Origin: Calothrix sp. NIES-4105
Lineage (GTDB): Bacteria > Cyanobacteriota > Cyanobacteriia > Cyanobacteriales > Nostocaceae
NCBI RefSeq assembly: GCF_002368415.1
Contig: NZ_AP018290.1
Location: 8,671,717 to 8,735,716 of the forward strand
DNA: 64,000 bases
Direction of reading: 5' to 3'
The notes under the pieces were generated by a model. That model had not been told where the DNA came from. It saw only the letters and a program-made list of their open reading frames with translations, and searched no databases. A program made the position numbers and the translations under genes. Of this stretch, positions 9,514 to 17,380 are shown one piece after another. The first letter of the stretch is position 1. The number at the start of each line of letters is the position of its first letter.

Positions 9514-9918
9514 ATGGCTAAACCATTAAAGGAATTTTTAGAAGCTTGTGAGAGCTTGGGAACTTTGCGCTTGATTGTGACAAGTAGTGCTGCAGTGTTA
9601 GAAGCGCGCGGTAAAGTAGAGAAAATATTTTATGCGGAGTTGGCTAAGGGCAAATACGCGAACATGCATACCGAAGGTTTTGAGTTTCACTTAAATATGG
9701 ATTTAATCAAGCAAGTAAAGTTTGAAACAGGTGAAGCGAAGCGTGGTAACTTTACAACCTACGCGATTAGATTTTTAGACGAAAAGCAAGAGTCCGCATT
9801 GAGCTTATTTTTACAATGGGGCAAACCAGGAGAATATGAACCTGGACAAGTCGAAGCTTGGCTTTCCCTGCGCGAACAGTATGGTGAAATATGGGAAACG
9901 GCGCCTGTCGTACTTTAG
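9514..9918 (+). CDS. HutX/ChuX-like haem-handling protein
   Basis: A 134-residue soluble protein that I assign to the ChuX/HutX haem-utilisation fold from its length and from segments such as ARGKVEKIFYAELAKGKYANMHTEGFEFHLNMD. Members bind haem and are implicated in intracellular haem transfer or storage; the residue that would bind haem cannot be fixed by eye. It faces a minus-strand cluster containing a protoglobin (11887-12444), so a link to haem supply is attractive but only inferred. A repeat-rich convergent intergenic region separates it from the V4R-like gene. Confidence 0.7.
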   Translation: MAKPLKEFLEACESLGTLRLIVTSSAAVLEARGKVEKIFYAELAKGKYANMHTEGFEFHLNMDLIKQVKFETGEAKRGNFTTYAIRFLDEKQESALSLFLQWGKPGEYEPGQVEAWLSLREQYGEIWETAPVVL

Positions 9919-10019
9919 GCAACGGATACAACGGATGTAACGGATGAATTTGTTACAAAACAAAAATTGGTTATTTAAAATCAGCTATCCGTTACATCCG
10001 TTCATCATCCGTTGCCAAG
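9918..10019. repeat. ACGGAT-type inverted repeat (copy 1)
   Basis: GGCAACGGATACAACGGATG followed by TAACGGATG is answered about 45 bases later by ATCCGTTACATCCGTT...CATCCGTTGCC, giving a long imperfect hairpin built of 9-base AACGGATR units. It lies exactly between two convergent genes and could terminate both. Related copies occur at 15236-15315 and 56283-56310. Confidence 0.75.
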
Positions 10020-10020
10020 G

Positions 10021-10482
10021 TTATTTGAATTCAACAAATTCAAACACATCATGAGTTCCACCACGTAGCACTGACTCGGTATGTTTACCCTGAAAGCGTT
10101 TGCCGAAAGTTTGTTCTAAGGCGCCCCAAACAGCACCAAGGGTATATGTACACTTACGTTCTGAACCTTGGGGTTCTCCTGCTGAACATAAAGTTTCGCT
10201 GGTGTAGACTTTTATCACATTATTTTCGGAAAAAATTTTCTCTACATTACATAAACATGTACCGTTTCTACCCAAGGCATAACTAAGTTTATAGGCAATG
10301 TCCTGTAGCGACATCATGGAACCAGTTAAACCAAGTTCATTTGCAAGTTGTTTACCGCGCGTGCGACCTGCTGCTGTTAAAGCAATTGCGGTTGCTTTAT
10401 CTCCTAAAGCATCTTCCATTCCCACAATTGCAGCTTTAAAGCAAACAATGCTGCTAAAATCTCCTAAATTAGGACGTAACAT
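10021..10482 (-). CDS. V4R-like (hydrocarbon/ligand-binding fold) protein
   Basis: A 153-residue soluble protein. The second half follows the V4R pattern as I remember it: a strand with VYTSETLCS, then SERKCTYTLGAVWGALEQ, then a closing SVLRGGTHDVFEFVEF strand. Four cysteines (GTCLC, TLCS, RKCT) could bind metal or a cofactor. V4R domains bind small hydrophobic ligands or tetrapyrroles in BchJ-, XylR- and DmpR-type proteins. It is last in the minus-strand order GTPase - roadblock - V4R, with a roadblock gene 56 bases upstream. The assignment is by pattern only. Confidence 0.6.
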   Translation of the reverse strand: MLRPNLGDFSSIVCFKAAIVGMEDALGDKATAIALTAAGRTRGKQLANELGLTGSMMSLQDIAYKLSYALGRNGTCLCNVEKIFSENNVIKVYTSETLCSAGEPQGSERKCTYTLGAVWGALEQTFGKRFQGKHTESVLRGGTHDVFEFVEFK

Positions 10483-10537
10483 TGTTGAGACTCCCTCAAA
10501 ATTTGTTATGAATATGAAATGCTAATTGTTTAATTGT

Positions 10538-10906
10538 TTAACCAATTAACGGCGCGAGTCTGCTAATTATTCGTTTGATTTCTAAAAATAAAATACCTTG
10601 CTTGACTCCTGTACCTGCAAGTACAAGTAATACCGCATCACCACCGCAACCAACTAACACACCATAACCTTTTTCTCCTTCGACTACGATGCGTTCAACG
10701 CTTCCGCGCGCGAGTTCACGTCCAATTCTTTCACCTAGTGAAAGCATTGATGCCGACATTGCTGCTGTACGTTCTTCATCCATTTGACCTGGAAGTACTG
10801 ATGCAAGCGCTAAACCATCTGGACTTACCAATGCTGCACCTTGAACATCAGAGGCGCCAGTAACAAAGTTTTGCAGTTCGTCTTGTAACATCGAAATATT
10901 AATCAT
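10538..10906 (-). CDS. Roadblock/LC7-domain protein 1
   Basis: A protein of 122 residues from the preferred ATG at 10906 (MINISMLQDELQNFV); a TTG at 10924 would add six residues but the purine-rich GGGG sits between the two. The whole protein is a roadblock/LC7 fold: QNFVTGASDVQGAALVSPDG, then ERIGRELARGSVERIVVEGE and LVGCGGDAVLLVLA. In MglA/MglB-type systems such proteins act as GAPs or scaffolds for small Ras-like GTPases. The GTPase gene ends about 32 bases upstream. It is almost identical to the C-terminal 120 residues of the roadblock protein at 12596-13213, so the cassettes arose by recent duplication or gene conversion. Confidence 0.9.
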   Translation of the reverse strand: MINISMLQDELQNFVTGASDVQGAALVSPDGLALASVLPGQMDEERTAAMSASMLSLGERIGRELARGSVERIVVEGEKGYGVLVGCGGDAVLLVLAGTGVKQGILFLEIKRIISRLAPLIG

Positions 10907-10938
10907 TGTTTTGCCCCAATACAAATTACTATCGGTTA

Positions 10939-11439
10939 TTACAATTGTTCTACTAATCTAGTTAACGCTGTCTTGATTGATATTTGGTCGGTTGGGTTGA
11001 TTTTCGTTATCGGCGCCTGCGCGAACATAGCAGAAATATCCGATAATATATCTTCCTGTAAATCTGTATACGTTAGTCCAATTAAATATGGAATCTGCAA
11101 CTGACTTTCAATAATTTTAACAACCGAGCGTGCATATAATAAATCAGCTTCGCGAGTTGCATTTGCTAGTACAATGCAAGCCTGAGCTTTTTGAATTAGG
11201 ATATCTCGCATAAATTCAAATCGAGCTTGTCCTGGTGTTCCATACAGATGCAATGAATCTTTGTTTGATAGCGCTAAAGTACCAAAGTCCATTGCTACTG
11301 TAGTTCGTGGTTTGAGTTTCGCAGTCTCATCGGTAGCTCGTTTATCAGTATCTATAACATCAGTATCGCTAATTGTGCGGATTAAGGTTGTTTTTCCAGC
11401 ACCTACATTACCCGTAACTACAATGTGTAAAATGCTCAT
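10939..11439 (-). CDS. Small Ras-like GTPase 1 (MglA/Rop-type)
   Basis: A 166-residue P-loop GTPase. G1 is GNVGAGKT at 10-17, the switch II region is HLYGTPGQARF with the PGQ of MglA/Arf-type proteins, and the hydrophobic strand ACIVLANAT precedes G4. G4 is not the canonical NKxD but LTYTD, keeping only Thr and Asp, so guanine specificity may be altered. It heads the first cassette (GTPase, roadblock, V4R-like). The likely role is a nucleotide-switched signalling protein whose state is set by the adjacent roadblock partner. Confidence 0.88.
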   Translation of the reverse strand: MSILHIVVTGNVGAGKTTLIRTISDTDVIDTDKRATDETAKLKPRTTVAMDFGTLALSNKDSLHLYGTPGQARFEFMRDILIQKAQACIVLANATREADLLYARSVVKIIESQLQIPYLIGLTYTDLQEDILSDISAMFAQAPITKINPTDQISIKTALTRLVEQL

Positions 11440-11886
11440 CTATCAGAATTGGGATATTGCGTATAAACATTTAGCTACGAATTGACTTGAAAACATCAAA
11501 CTTCCTTAAATGGTTATCGTTTGAGAAACCGGGTTTGTTTATCGGTATCTTGTAATAAAAGCAATGATTTTGCATAGAAACCCGATTTCTGACACGAATA
11601 TGGTGTGTATATACTATCTATCTTTTGGAGATTTTACCTTATATAACTTTACTTATATTTACTGTGTATTTACTTATTTATAGATAAATATTTATATATT
11701 ATTGCACAATTTACTAGCACATTATGATACAGATTTCAAAAAATAAGGGCGCATCTTCGATCTACCTTTATCGAAGAGACACGGGGCGTAGAGACACGGG
11801 GACGCGGAGAGTATGCTTTATTATAATCACCGCGTCTTTGCGTCTCCCAGTCACCGTGTCTCCCCAAGGGGGGATTTAAATGGATA
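11440..11886. repeat. Gene-free stretch with two inverted repeats
   Basis: About 450 bases without a convincing gene. An imperfect inverted repeat at about 11523-11592 has arms GAGAAACCGGGTTTG and AGAAACCCGATTTCT. A second one at about 11776-11872 has arms AGACACGGGGACGCGGAGA and a complementary CCGCGTCTTTGCGTCTC...CCGTGTCTCCCC. Both look like dispersed cyanobacterial palindromes. The promoter for the GTPase 1 cassette should also lie here; I see no clear motif. Confidence 0.6.
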
Positions 11887-12444
11887 TTACAGTGCTTTGG
11901 CGCCTGTAGCGATCAAGCGTCTAAACAAACCTTCACTCCAACCAGTTTCTTGAAGGACTGCGGAGGAAGAGACTTCTACATATGCTTGCTCGATAAAAGC
12001 TAAGTCAATCATGCAAATTCGTCCTAGCGCGTCTTTGAGGTCTTCGGCTTTACCATCTGTTTTGATATGTTTACCAACTTCTTGTACAACTGTTGCCATT
12101 GCAGGAACAACATGCTGTGGTCCAATACCAAGACGGACGTGAATTAAACCAATTCTCCAACGACGGTCTGCGTATGCATTACCCCACTCGTCCATACCTG
12201 TAAACATCTCTTGGAACCAATTTGTGAAGGTTTCGTGCAGACGATGAACTCGTTCTGCACCACCATCATTAAGTATGCCGTTCATTTCTTGGTCACGTCC
12301 AAGATAAGCATAAAAGTGGTCAGCCATTTCAGGAGCTAGTTGAGAACCCCACTCTGCTTCAGATTTTAGTAAAGCTTTGTCAGCATCGGTTAAGCCAACG
12401 CGCTTTTCAAGGGTGGACATAAAGACATGTGGGTCTAAAGCCAT
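11887..12444 (-). CDS. Protoglobin-type sensor globin
   Basis: A single-domain haem globin of 185 residues. The motif RIGLIHVRLGIGPQHVVPAM places the proximal haem ligand at His102, the IGxxHxxLGI pattern shared by protoglobins and globin-coupled sensors. Most of the chain fits a protoglobin fold (HFYAYLGRDQEMNGIL, ETFTNWFQEMFTG), and the tail (TGWSEGLFRRLIATGAKAL) is not a known output domain. It would bind O2, NO or CO. With no fused output, signalling would have to go through a partner. The obvious candidates are the roadblock protein and GTPase encoded just upstream on the same strand (gap 151 bases). Confidence 0.85.
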   Translation of the reverse strand: MALDPHVFMSTLEKRVGLTDADKALLKSEAEWGSQLAPEMADHFYAYLGRDQEMNGILNDGGAERVHRLHETFTNWFQEMFTGMDEWGNAYADRRWRIGLIHVRLGIGPQHVVPAMATVVQEVGKHIKTDGKAEDLKDALGRICMIDLAFIEQAYVEVSSSAVLQETGWSEGLFRRLIATGAKAL

Positions 12445-12595
12445 GACGTAAACTCCTAACTGTGTGTGAATCGAAATAAATGTAGTTGCTTTAAATTATT
12501 AGATGCAAGCTTCTGATAATCCTTCAATATTTTTTGCGCTCCGAGGCATTATTTAAACTCAGTAATCCAAACATCTGAGTAAGGATTGTTGTTAA

Positions 12596-13213
12596 CTATC
12601 CCAACAAAGGGGCGAGCTTTGCTACCACCCGTTTGAGTTCCAAAAATAAAATCCCTTGTTTTACTGCTGCACTTGCGAGTACGAGTAATACAGCATCACT
12701 ACCGCATCCTACTAATACACCGTAACCTTTTTCGCCTTCAACAACGATACGTTCAACGTTTCCGCGCGAAAGTTCACGCCCAATTCTTTCACCAAGCGAC
12801 AGCATTGATGCCGACATTGCCGCAGTACGCTCTTCATCCATTCCACCAGGAAGCACTGATGCTAACGCCAGCCCATCTGGACTTACTAATGCGGCACCTT
12901 GAACATCAGAGGCGCCCGTGACAAAGCTTTGCAACTCTTGTTGCAGCATCGAAATGTTAATCATGTTTTTTCCTTCAGAAATTGGTAATTCAATGGTTGT
13001 TAAATCAGGCTGAGGTGATTTAACAGTTGTTAACTCAATGGCTGGAGTTGTTGCTGTGACGGGTACTGAAACTTCATCTGATTTAATCTCAAACTCGGTT
13101 GCAGGTGGTTCCGCCAAAATTTCAGCTGACTCCTCTAACTGGGGTACTGCATTATCAGGAGACGTTTGCTTCCATCCACCCATGAGTAGCTTCAGGATTC
13201 TGCCTAAAGCCAT
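12596..13213 (-). CDS. Roadblock/LC7-domain protein 2 with N-terminal extension
   Basis: A 205-residue protein. The first 82 residues start MALGRILKLLMGGWKQTSP and then are Pro/Thr/Glu-rich and probably disordered. The rest is a roadblock/LC7 domain almost identical to roadblock protein 1 (MINISMLQQELQSFVTGASD). An internal start at that methionine would give the short form, so two products are possible. The amphipathic N-terminus could attach the protein to a membrane. It lies between GTPase 2 and the protoglobin in the second cassette. Confidence 0.87.
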   Translation of the reverse strand: MALGRILKLLMGGWKQTSPDNAVPQLEESAEILAEPPATEFEIKSDEVSVPVTATTPAIELTTVKSPQPDLTTIELPISEGKNMINISMLQQELQSFVTGASDVQGAALVSPDGLALASVLPGGMDEERTAAMSASMLSLGERIGRELSRGNVERIVVEGEKGYGVLVGCGSDAVLLVLASAAVKQGILFLELKRVVAKLAPLLG

Positions 13214-13386
13214 AGCGGTTTATCTACTTAATTTTTTGTAATTTTTCGATGTTTTTATCACCACATATACAGTAACAGTATTATCTCCGTATAGTAAGTA
13301 CAACTCAATAATAGTAATGTAAAATATACTTTAAGAAAAGATAATAAATGTGCTATGTTTTACATTTAATATTTAAATATTTTTTT

Positions 13387-13926
13387 TTATGAATGATGTT
13401 GATAGCAATTTGTCAATAGTTCAACAACATTAATTAAAGCTTCTCGAACTGACGCTGGTTCAGTAGCGTTAACAGTGATTACTGGTGCTTGCCCATCTAA
13501 CATTCCTAAACTCAAGGCAATATCGTCAGCTTCCCAGGCGCCTTCACAATCTGAATGTGTTACGCCAATTAAATAAGGTATGTCCACCCTTTTTTTAAAG
13601 AACTGGAGAATCTTACGGTTATGGCGAAAATATTCGGGACGGTGTGCATCAATTAAAACTATATAAGCATGAGCTTTCTGAATTAAAATATCCCACATAA
13701 AATCAAACCGAGCTTGTCCGGGTGTACCATACAAGTGCAACGATTGTTTTGGGCTAATAGTTAGGCGCCCGAAGTCTAAAGCTACAGTAGTGTTAGCTTT
13801 AATTTCTGCCATCTCATCAGTCGCGCGCTTGTCGGTGTCAACAACATCAATCTCGCTAATTGTGCGAATGAAACTTGTTTTTCCCGCACCGACGCTTCCT
13901 GTAACTACAATTCGTAGAATTTCCAT
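13387..13926 (-). CDS. Small Ras-like GTPase 2 (MglA/Rop-type)
   Basis: A 179-residue paralogue of GTPase 1 with G1 GSVGAGKT at 10-17, the conserved DVVDTDKRATDE segment that probably includes switch I, and HLYGTPGQARFDFMWDI as switch II. G4 is VTHSD instead of NKxD, the same departure as in GTPase 1. The C-terminus adds LLTNCYQHHS. It is 19 bases downstream of the PATAN gene and is probably co-transcribed with it. Confidence 0.88.
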   Translation of the reverse strand: MEILRIVVTGSVGAGKTSFIRTISEIDVVDTDKRATDEMAEIKANTTVALDFGRLTISPKQSLHLYGTPGQARFDFMWDILIQKAHAYIVLIDAHRPEYFRHNRKILQFFKKRVDIPYLIGVTHSDCEGAWEADDIALSLGMLDGQAPVITVNATEPASVREALINVVELLTNCYQHHS

Positions 13927-13945
13927 ACCAACGTTTATACAGTTT

Positions 13946-14788
13946 TTAAGCCTTGCTCTTTAGAAAACCAACTAGATTTTGTAAAAATGAAGTACTCACT
14001 TTTAACGGTTGAGACTTTTGGGTGTTGTAGGTTGATACATAATCCTCAAACTGTGATTGTGGTAATAACGGAATTTCTTCGACTAAACCAGCAACCATTA
14101 ATCGGAAAGCAACTTGCTGGATAGTTGCAATTGGTTGGTTAAGTTGAGATGCGAGTGTGTTTAAACTAACATTTCCATCAGCAAATTCCCATACCTGCCA
14201 TTCGAGTGGATTTAGGTGGAGTTGAGTTTTAGCTGGTGAAATTCCTTCAATTGCAGAACTTGGTAAAGGTAAAGCATCTGCCAAAGCTGCCCAATTTTTC
14301 ATGACTCGTAAAGCCATTAAAGCTACTTCAGTCGCGCGTAAACTGATTCCAGTCATTTCGCTATGAGGTAAAACTGCTTTGCTATCGAGTTTGAAGACAC
14401 CCTTTTGGATTTCAAACAACTGTCTGACTTGCTGTAACTGACTAGCAAATAACAAGTTTAACTGTTCTGCGCTTAAAAGTTCTAGTGTTTTGAGATATAA
14501 ACCTAGAGGTGTGTTTGTTGGTGCTTGCAAACGAAGTCTTCTTAATGTACGCTCGTTTACCCAACCTCGCTGCACAATCTTCTCAACTAACCCTTGTCCA
14601 TTTAATCGACTAGTAGCAGCAACAACCTGCCCTTGTCGAAACCAAATATAATAGTGCTGCGATTTTGAGCCAATAACACTTAAATTAGGTAAAGTACAAA
14701 CCGTCAAGCAACCTGACTTTCTTCCTTGGTCAATCAGCTGAAATAGTTCAGCTAAAGAAAAATCTGTGAAAGAACTAGATAGACTCAT
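13946..14788 (-). CDS. PATAN/DUF4388-domain protein
   Basis: A 280-residue protein from the preferred ATG at 14788 (MSLSSSFTDFSLAELFQ); the frame extends to 14830 but adds an unlikely leader. The N-terminal domain (FSLAELFQLIDQGRKSGCLTV ... YYIWFRQGQVVAATS) is DUF4388/PATAN, an adaptor domain of cyanobacterial and myxobacterial signalling proteins. The middle and C-terminal parts are helical and include a winged-helix-like segment (WEFADGNVSLNTLASQLNQP). It is first in the minus-strand order PATAN, GTPase 2, roadblock 2, protoglobin, and is probably the platform through which the GTPase acts. Confidence 0.82.
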   Translation of the reverse strand: MSLSSSFTDFSLAELFQLIDQGRKSGCLTVCTLPNLSVIGSKSQHYYIWFRQGQVVAATSRLNGQGLVEKIVQRGWVNERTLRRLRLQAPTNTPLGLYLKTLELLSAEQLNLLFASQLQQVRQLFEIQKGVFKLDSKAVLPHSEMTGISLRATEVALMALRVMKNWAALADALPLPSSAIEGISPAKTQLHLNPLEWQVWEFADGNVSLNTLASQLNQPIATIQQVAFRLMVAGLVEEIPLLPQSQFEDYVSTYNTQKSQPLKVSTSFLQNLVGFLKSKA

Positions 14789-14830
14789 TTGTTTTATTGC
14801 TACTGCATATAAATTTATACTAAGCTGCAC

Positions 14831-15314
14831 CTTCTGACTGAAATATTGGGCTTGCTACAAGCTTTTTATAACTTTGCCTTTATACTTACGCGCGGTATGT
14901 CTGTGTACTAATAAAACAATAGTTCATTTTTTGAATATCAAAATAAGTAATAACACTGTTGAATCAGCTTACTCTGAGTGATTATTCCGTGAAATTACTT
15001 ATCTATCTACTAAATTAATACTTATACACTTAAGTATTAATTGTTTTACAAGCGACAATTCTGATTTTGATGGTATTTAATCGCCTGTTTAATGACTAAA
15101 AATTTACTTAAAAATTACCAGTACGGGCAAATGTTGATTTTTATAATGTGTCTGTTACATTATATTAAGTCTATGCAACATATAGACAAATATCTATGAG
15201 CAATTCGTCAAAGAATAATTAACATTTGTTTACAGGCAGCGGATTTAACGGATGTAACGGATGGTTTGTTATAAACGATAAGCTATCCGTTATATCCGTT
15301 GTATCCGTTGCCAA
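14831..15314. repeat. Gene-free stretch ending in ACGGAT-type inverted repeat (copy 2)
   Basis: About 480 AT-rich bases with no convincing gene. The last 80 bases (15236-15315) hold GCGGATTTAACGGATG, then TAACGGATGG, answered by TATCCGTTATATCCGTT and GTATCCGTTGCC, a sibling of the repeat at 9918. It abuts the stop codon of the DUF1995 gene. The rest should contain the promoter for the PATAN cassette; I see no clear operator. Confidence 0.65.
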
Positions 15315-16058
15315 TTAGCTGCTTAAGGCTTTTAGAAACCGCTGTAAGCTTCGTAACATATTTGGTTTCTTGGCAGGCACGGTTTCTCCGTTGGGGGTAG
15401 TGGTGGGTTGTCCTTTGGCAAGAATCATATCAATTTCTTCACCCGTGGGTCTTTGGGGTAATTCAGCAACTTTTTGGTAGTTACCAGCGTTTTGAACCCA
15501 TATTTCCCACATTCCTGGGTAGCAACGAAACACTGCTGCTTCCTCAAATATTGGACGCAGGTAGTAACATGATTCGATAGTATTAATAAATCTTTCACGA
15601 ACTTGGCGGGCAGCGTAGCCAATACCTACGATTGAAGAATCTTCGAGACGTGGGTTTAACATTACGAAGGGACGCGCGTCACCAATTATCTGACAAAGCT
15701 GTTCTAATTGGGGTACTTCTTGCGTAGTTGGGGAAATAAACAAGAAAAGCTCATCTTCAGGTTTAATTTTAGATTCAAGCGAAGCTGCTCTACCTGTACC
15801 AACATCTTCAATTTGAAATGGTACACTTCCCCAATCACGACGTGCGAGGGCACTGGCGCCTGCATCTGCAAACAAAACCTTGAGTTTATCGCCGTAAGAT
15901 TCAAAACCCGGAATAAATTGTTCAGCTACAGGCATAAACTTGAGTTCGGAAAAAAGTAACTCGACCTGCAACCGTGTCTGACCATCTGCTATTGCAGCTT
16001 GAGTTGCTTGCTGCGCCTGAATAATAGCGTCTTCTAAAGTCTTTGGTAATTCAGCCAT
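15315..16058 (-). CDS. DUF1995 family protein
   Basis: A 247-residue soluble protein of the DUF1995 family found in cyanobacteria and plastids. Recognised by the opening LPKTLEDAIIQAQQATQAAIADG, the central FLFISPTTQEVPQLEQLC and the motif FRCYPGMWEIW. Plant relatives act in chloroplasts, one of them in photosystem II assembly, but no enzymatic function is established to my knowledge. It has no signal peptide; the C-terminal KKPNMLRSLQRFLKALSS is basic and amphipathic and could touch the membrane. It appears monocistronic. Confidence 0.82.
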   Translation of the reverse strand: MAELPKTLEDAIIQAQQATQAAIADGQTRLQVELLFSELKFMPVAEQFIPGFESYGDKLKVLFADAGASALARRDWGSVPFQIEDVGTGRAASLESKIKPEDELFLFISPTTQEVPQLEQLCQIIGDARPFVMLNPRLEDSSIVGIGYAARQVRERFINTIESCYYLRPIFEEAAVFRCYPGMWEIWVQNAGNYQKVAELPQRPTGEEIDMILAKGQPTTTPNGETVPAKKPNMLRSLQRFLKALSS

Positions 16059-16182
16059 TTTGTTTTAAAAAAAATCTATATCCGGATGCTCACTGTCAAT
16101 CTTCAATTTTACAGCTTCAAGACAGGCGCCGGACTTTCAAATCCTGCCCACACTATATTTGAGTGTTAAAATCGTTTTAATA

Positions 16183-16818
16183 ATGAGAGCAAATAATATT
16201 GTGTCGATTTCTACTCGTTATCCAGCAAGTAACACAACGGCGCCAATACCAACCGAACCGATTTGGCGTTTTAGTGTTTTCGCATATCATGAAATGATTC
16301 GACTTGGTATACTCACTTCAGATGACCCAGTAGAATTGCTCGAAGGGTGGATAATTGAGAAAATGCCAAAAAATCCTCCACATCGAGTTGCGAATAAGTT
16401 AGTTCGTGACGCATTGGAACAAATCGTTCCGATTGGTTGGTACGTTGATGCCCAAGAACCAATTACTTTGGAAGATAGCGAACCTGAGCCTGATGTTGTA
16501 ATTGTACGAGGTACTACTCGTGATTATACTGAGCGTCATCCTGGTTCTGAAGATTTAGCTTTGGTTGTAGAAGTAGCTGACTCAACTTTGGAACGGGATA
16601 GAAGTTACAAGAAACGTATTTACGCGCGCGCGGGTATTCCTATTTATTGGATAGTTAATCTAATTGAGCAACAAATCGAAGTTTATACAGAACCTGATAT
16701 TTCTGGTGATGAAGCTACTTATAAATGGCGCCGAGGTTATGATTTATCTTCACTCTTAAGTGTGATTATTGAGGGATGTGAGGTGGGTCGGTTAAATGTT
16801 GGAGATTTGTTGGCATAA
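16183..16818 (+). CDS. Uma2 family (DUF820) PD-(D/E)XK nuclease-like protein
   Basis: A 211-residue protein from ATG 16183; a TTG at 16159 would add eight residues. It has the full Uma2 signature: VELLEGWIIEKMPKNPPH, EPDVVIV with the catalytic aspartate, LVVEVADSTLERDRSYKK with catalytic Glu and Lys, then YARAGIPIYWIVNL. Uma2 genes are present in many copies in filamentous cyanobacteria; their substrate is unknown, and some are thought to derive from restriction-like or mobile nucleases. No frameshift is seen, so it is probably active. Confidence 0.88.
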   Translation: MRANNIVSISTRYPASNTTAPIPTEPIWRFSVFAYHEMIRLGILTSDDPVELLEGWIIEKMPKNPPHRVANKLVRDALEQIVPIGWYVDAQEPITLEDSEPEPDVVIVRGTTRDYTERHPGSEDLALVVEVADSTLERDRSYKKRIYARAGIPIYWIVNLIEQQIEVYTEPDISGDEATYKWRRGYDLSSLLSVIIEGCEVGRLNVGDLLA

Positions 16819-16827
16819 TATAGATAG

Positions 16828-16856
16828 AAACAGGCAAGATGCCTGTTCCACAAGAA
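16828..16856. repeat. TGTGGAACAGGC-type palindromic repeat
   Basis: AACAGGCAAGATGCCTGTTCCACAAGA, an imperfect hairpin of a family also at 17345, 23996, 31036-31213, 37875-37979, 54645-54836 and 61306. It sits between the Uma2 and DUF6887 genes. Confidence 0.7.
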
Positions 16857-16865
16857 ATACAAAAA

Positions 16866-17069
16866 CTAGTTGCCTTGCTTTTTCTTCAGATAATTTTTTA
16901 ATATTTCATGCATTTTCTCTAAATCTTCATCTGTTTGAGGATAAGGATACCACACGCCAGGATTTGCAGTTTCAATTAGTACCTCGATAGCATCATCATC
17001 TTCTCGATTTTCTAGTACATAAGCTCTAAGCTCTTGTCTAGTCATTTTATTAAAGTCAGGTTTCATCAT
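16866..17069 (-). CDS. DUF6887-like small protein
   Basis: A 67-residue protein from ATG 17069 (MMKPDFNKMTRQELRAYVL) or 17066; the frame is open to 17093. The opening KPDFNKMTRQELRAYVLENRED and following acidic helix resemble the small cyanobacterial family I know as DUF6887. It is usually paired with a DUF6888 gene directly upstream, and remains of one are present here, overlapping this start. The function is unknown; the compact two-gene arrangement is reminiscent of toxin-antitoxin pairs, but I have no direct evidence for that. Confidence 0.65.
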   Translation of the reverse strand: MMKPDFNKMTRQELRAYVLENREDDDAIEVLIETANPGVWYPYPQTDEDLEKMHEILKNYLKKKQGN

Positions 17070-17251
17070 AATCAACAAATTCCCATTCTCCATCTGGGGG
17101 AATCAAAATTTCCATGCTTTCAGTTACACCCGCGCTTGATATAAATTATACCCGTTTGTGGATTGTATCTGAAAAGATGAACTGGTTGGTATCCGGTTGA
17201 GAGCATTTGAAATACTCTCACACAAGCAAAAGCTTGTTCTACTGTTGGCAT
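17056..17251 (-). pseudogene. Frameshifted DUF6888-like gene
   Basis: From ATG at 17251 the frame reads MPTVEQAFACVRVFQMLSTG and on to QTGIIYIKRGCN, then stops at 17120 after 43 codons. One base out of frame, the reading continues as AGVTESMEILIPPDGEWEF and VDYDET, with a stop at 17056 overlapping the DUF6887 start. Removing one C near 17130 would join YIK to AGVTES and give about 65 residues, the size expected of DUF6888. So it is either a one-base insertion mutation, a sequencing error, or less likely a programmed shift. Confidence 0.7.
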
Positions 17252-17344
17252 ATACGATTGGTCATATTATAGCAAACACTACAATACCGTAAAAGGTATG
17301 CAGTGTTAATTATTTGAAGTGTAAATAGCATAAATAGCATAAAT

Positions 17345-17375
17345 AAACAGGCTTTCTATGCCTGTTCCACAAGAG
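17345..17375. repeat. TGTGGAACAGGC-type palindromic repeat
   Basis: AAACAGGCTTTCTATGCCTG followed by TTCCACAAGAG and a run of seven T residues (17374-17380) just past the 3' end of the cysteine desulfurase gene. Confidence 0.65.
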
Positions 17376-17380
17376 TTTTT

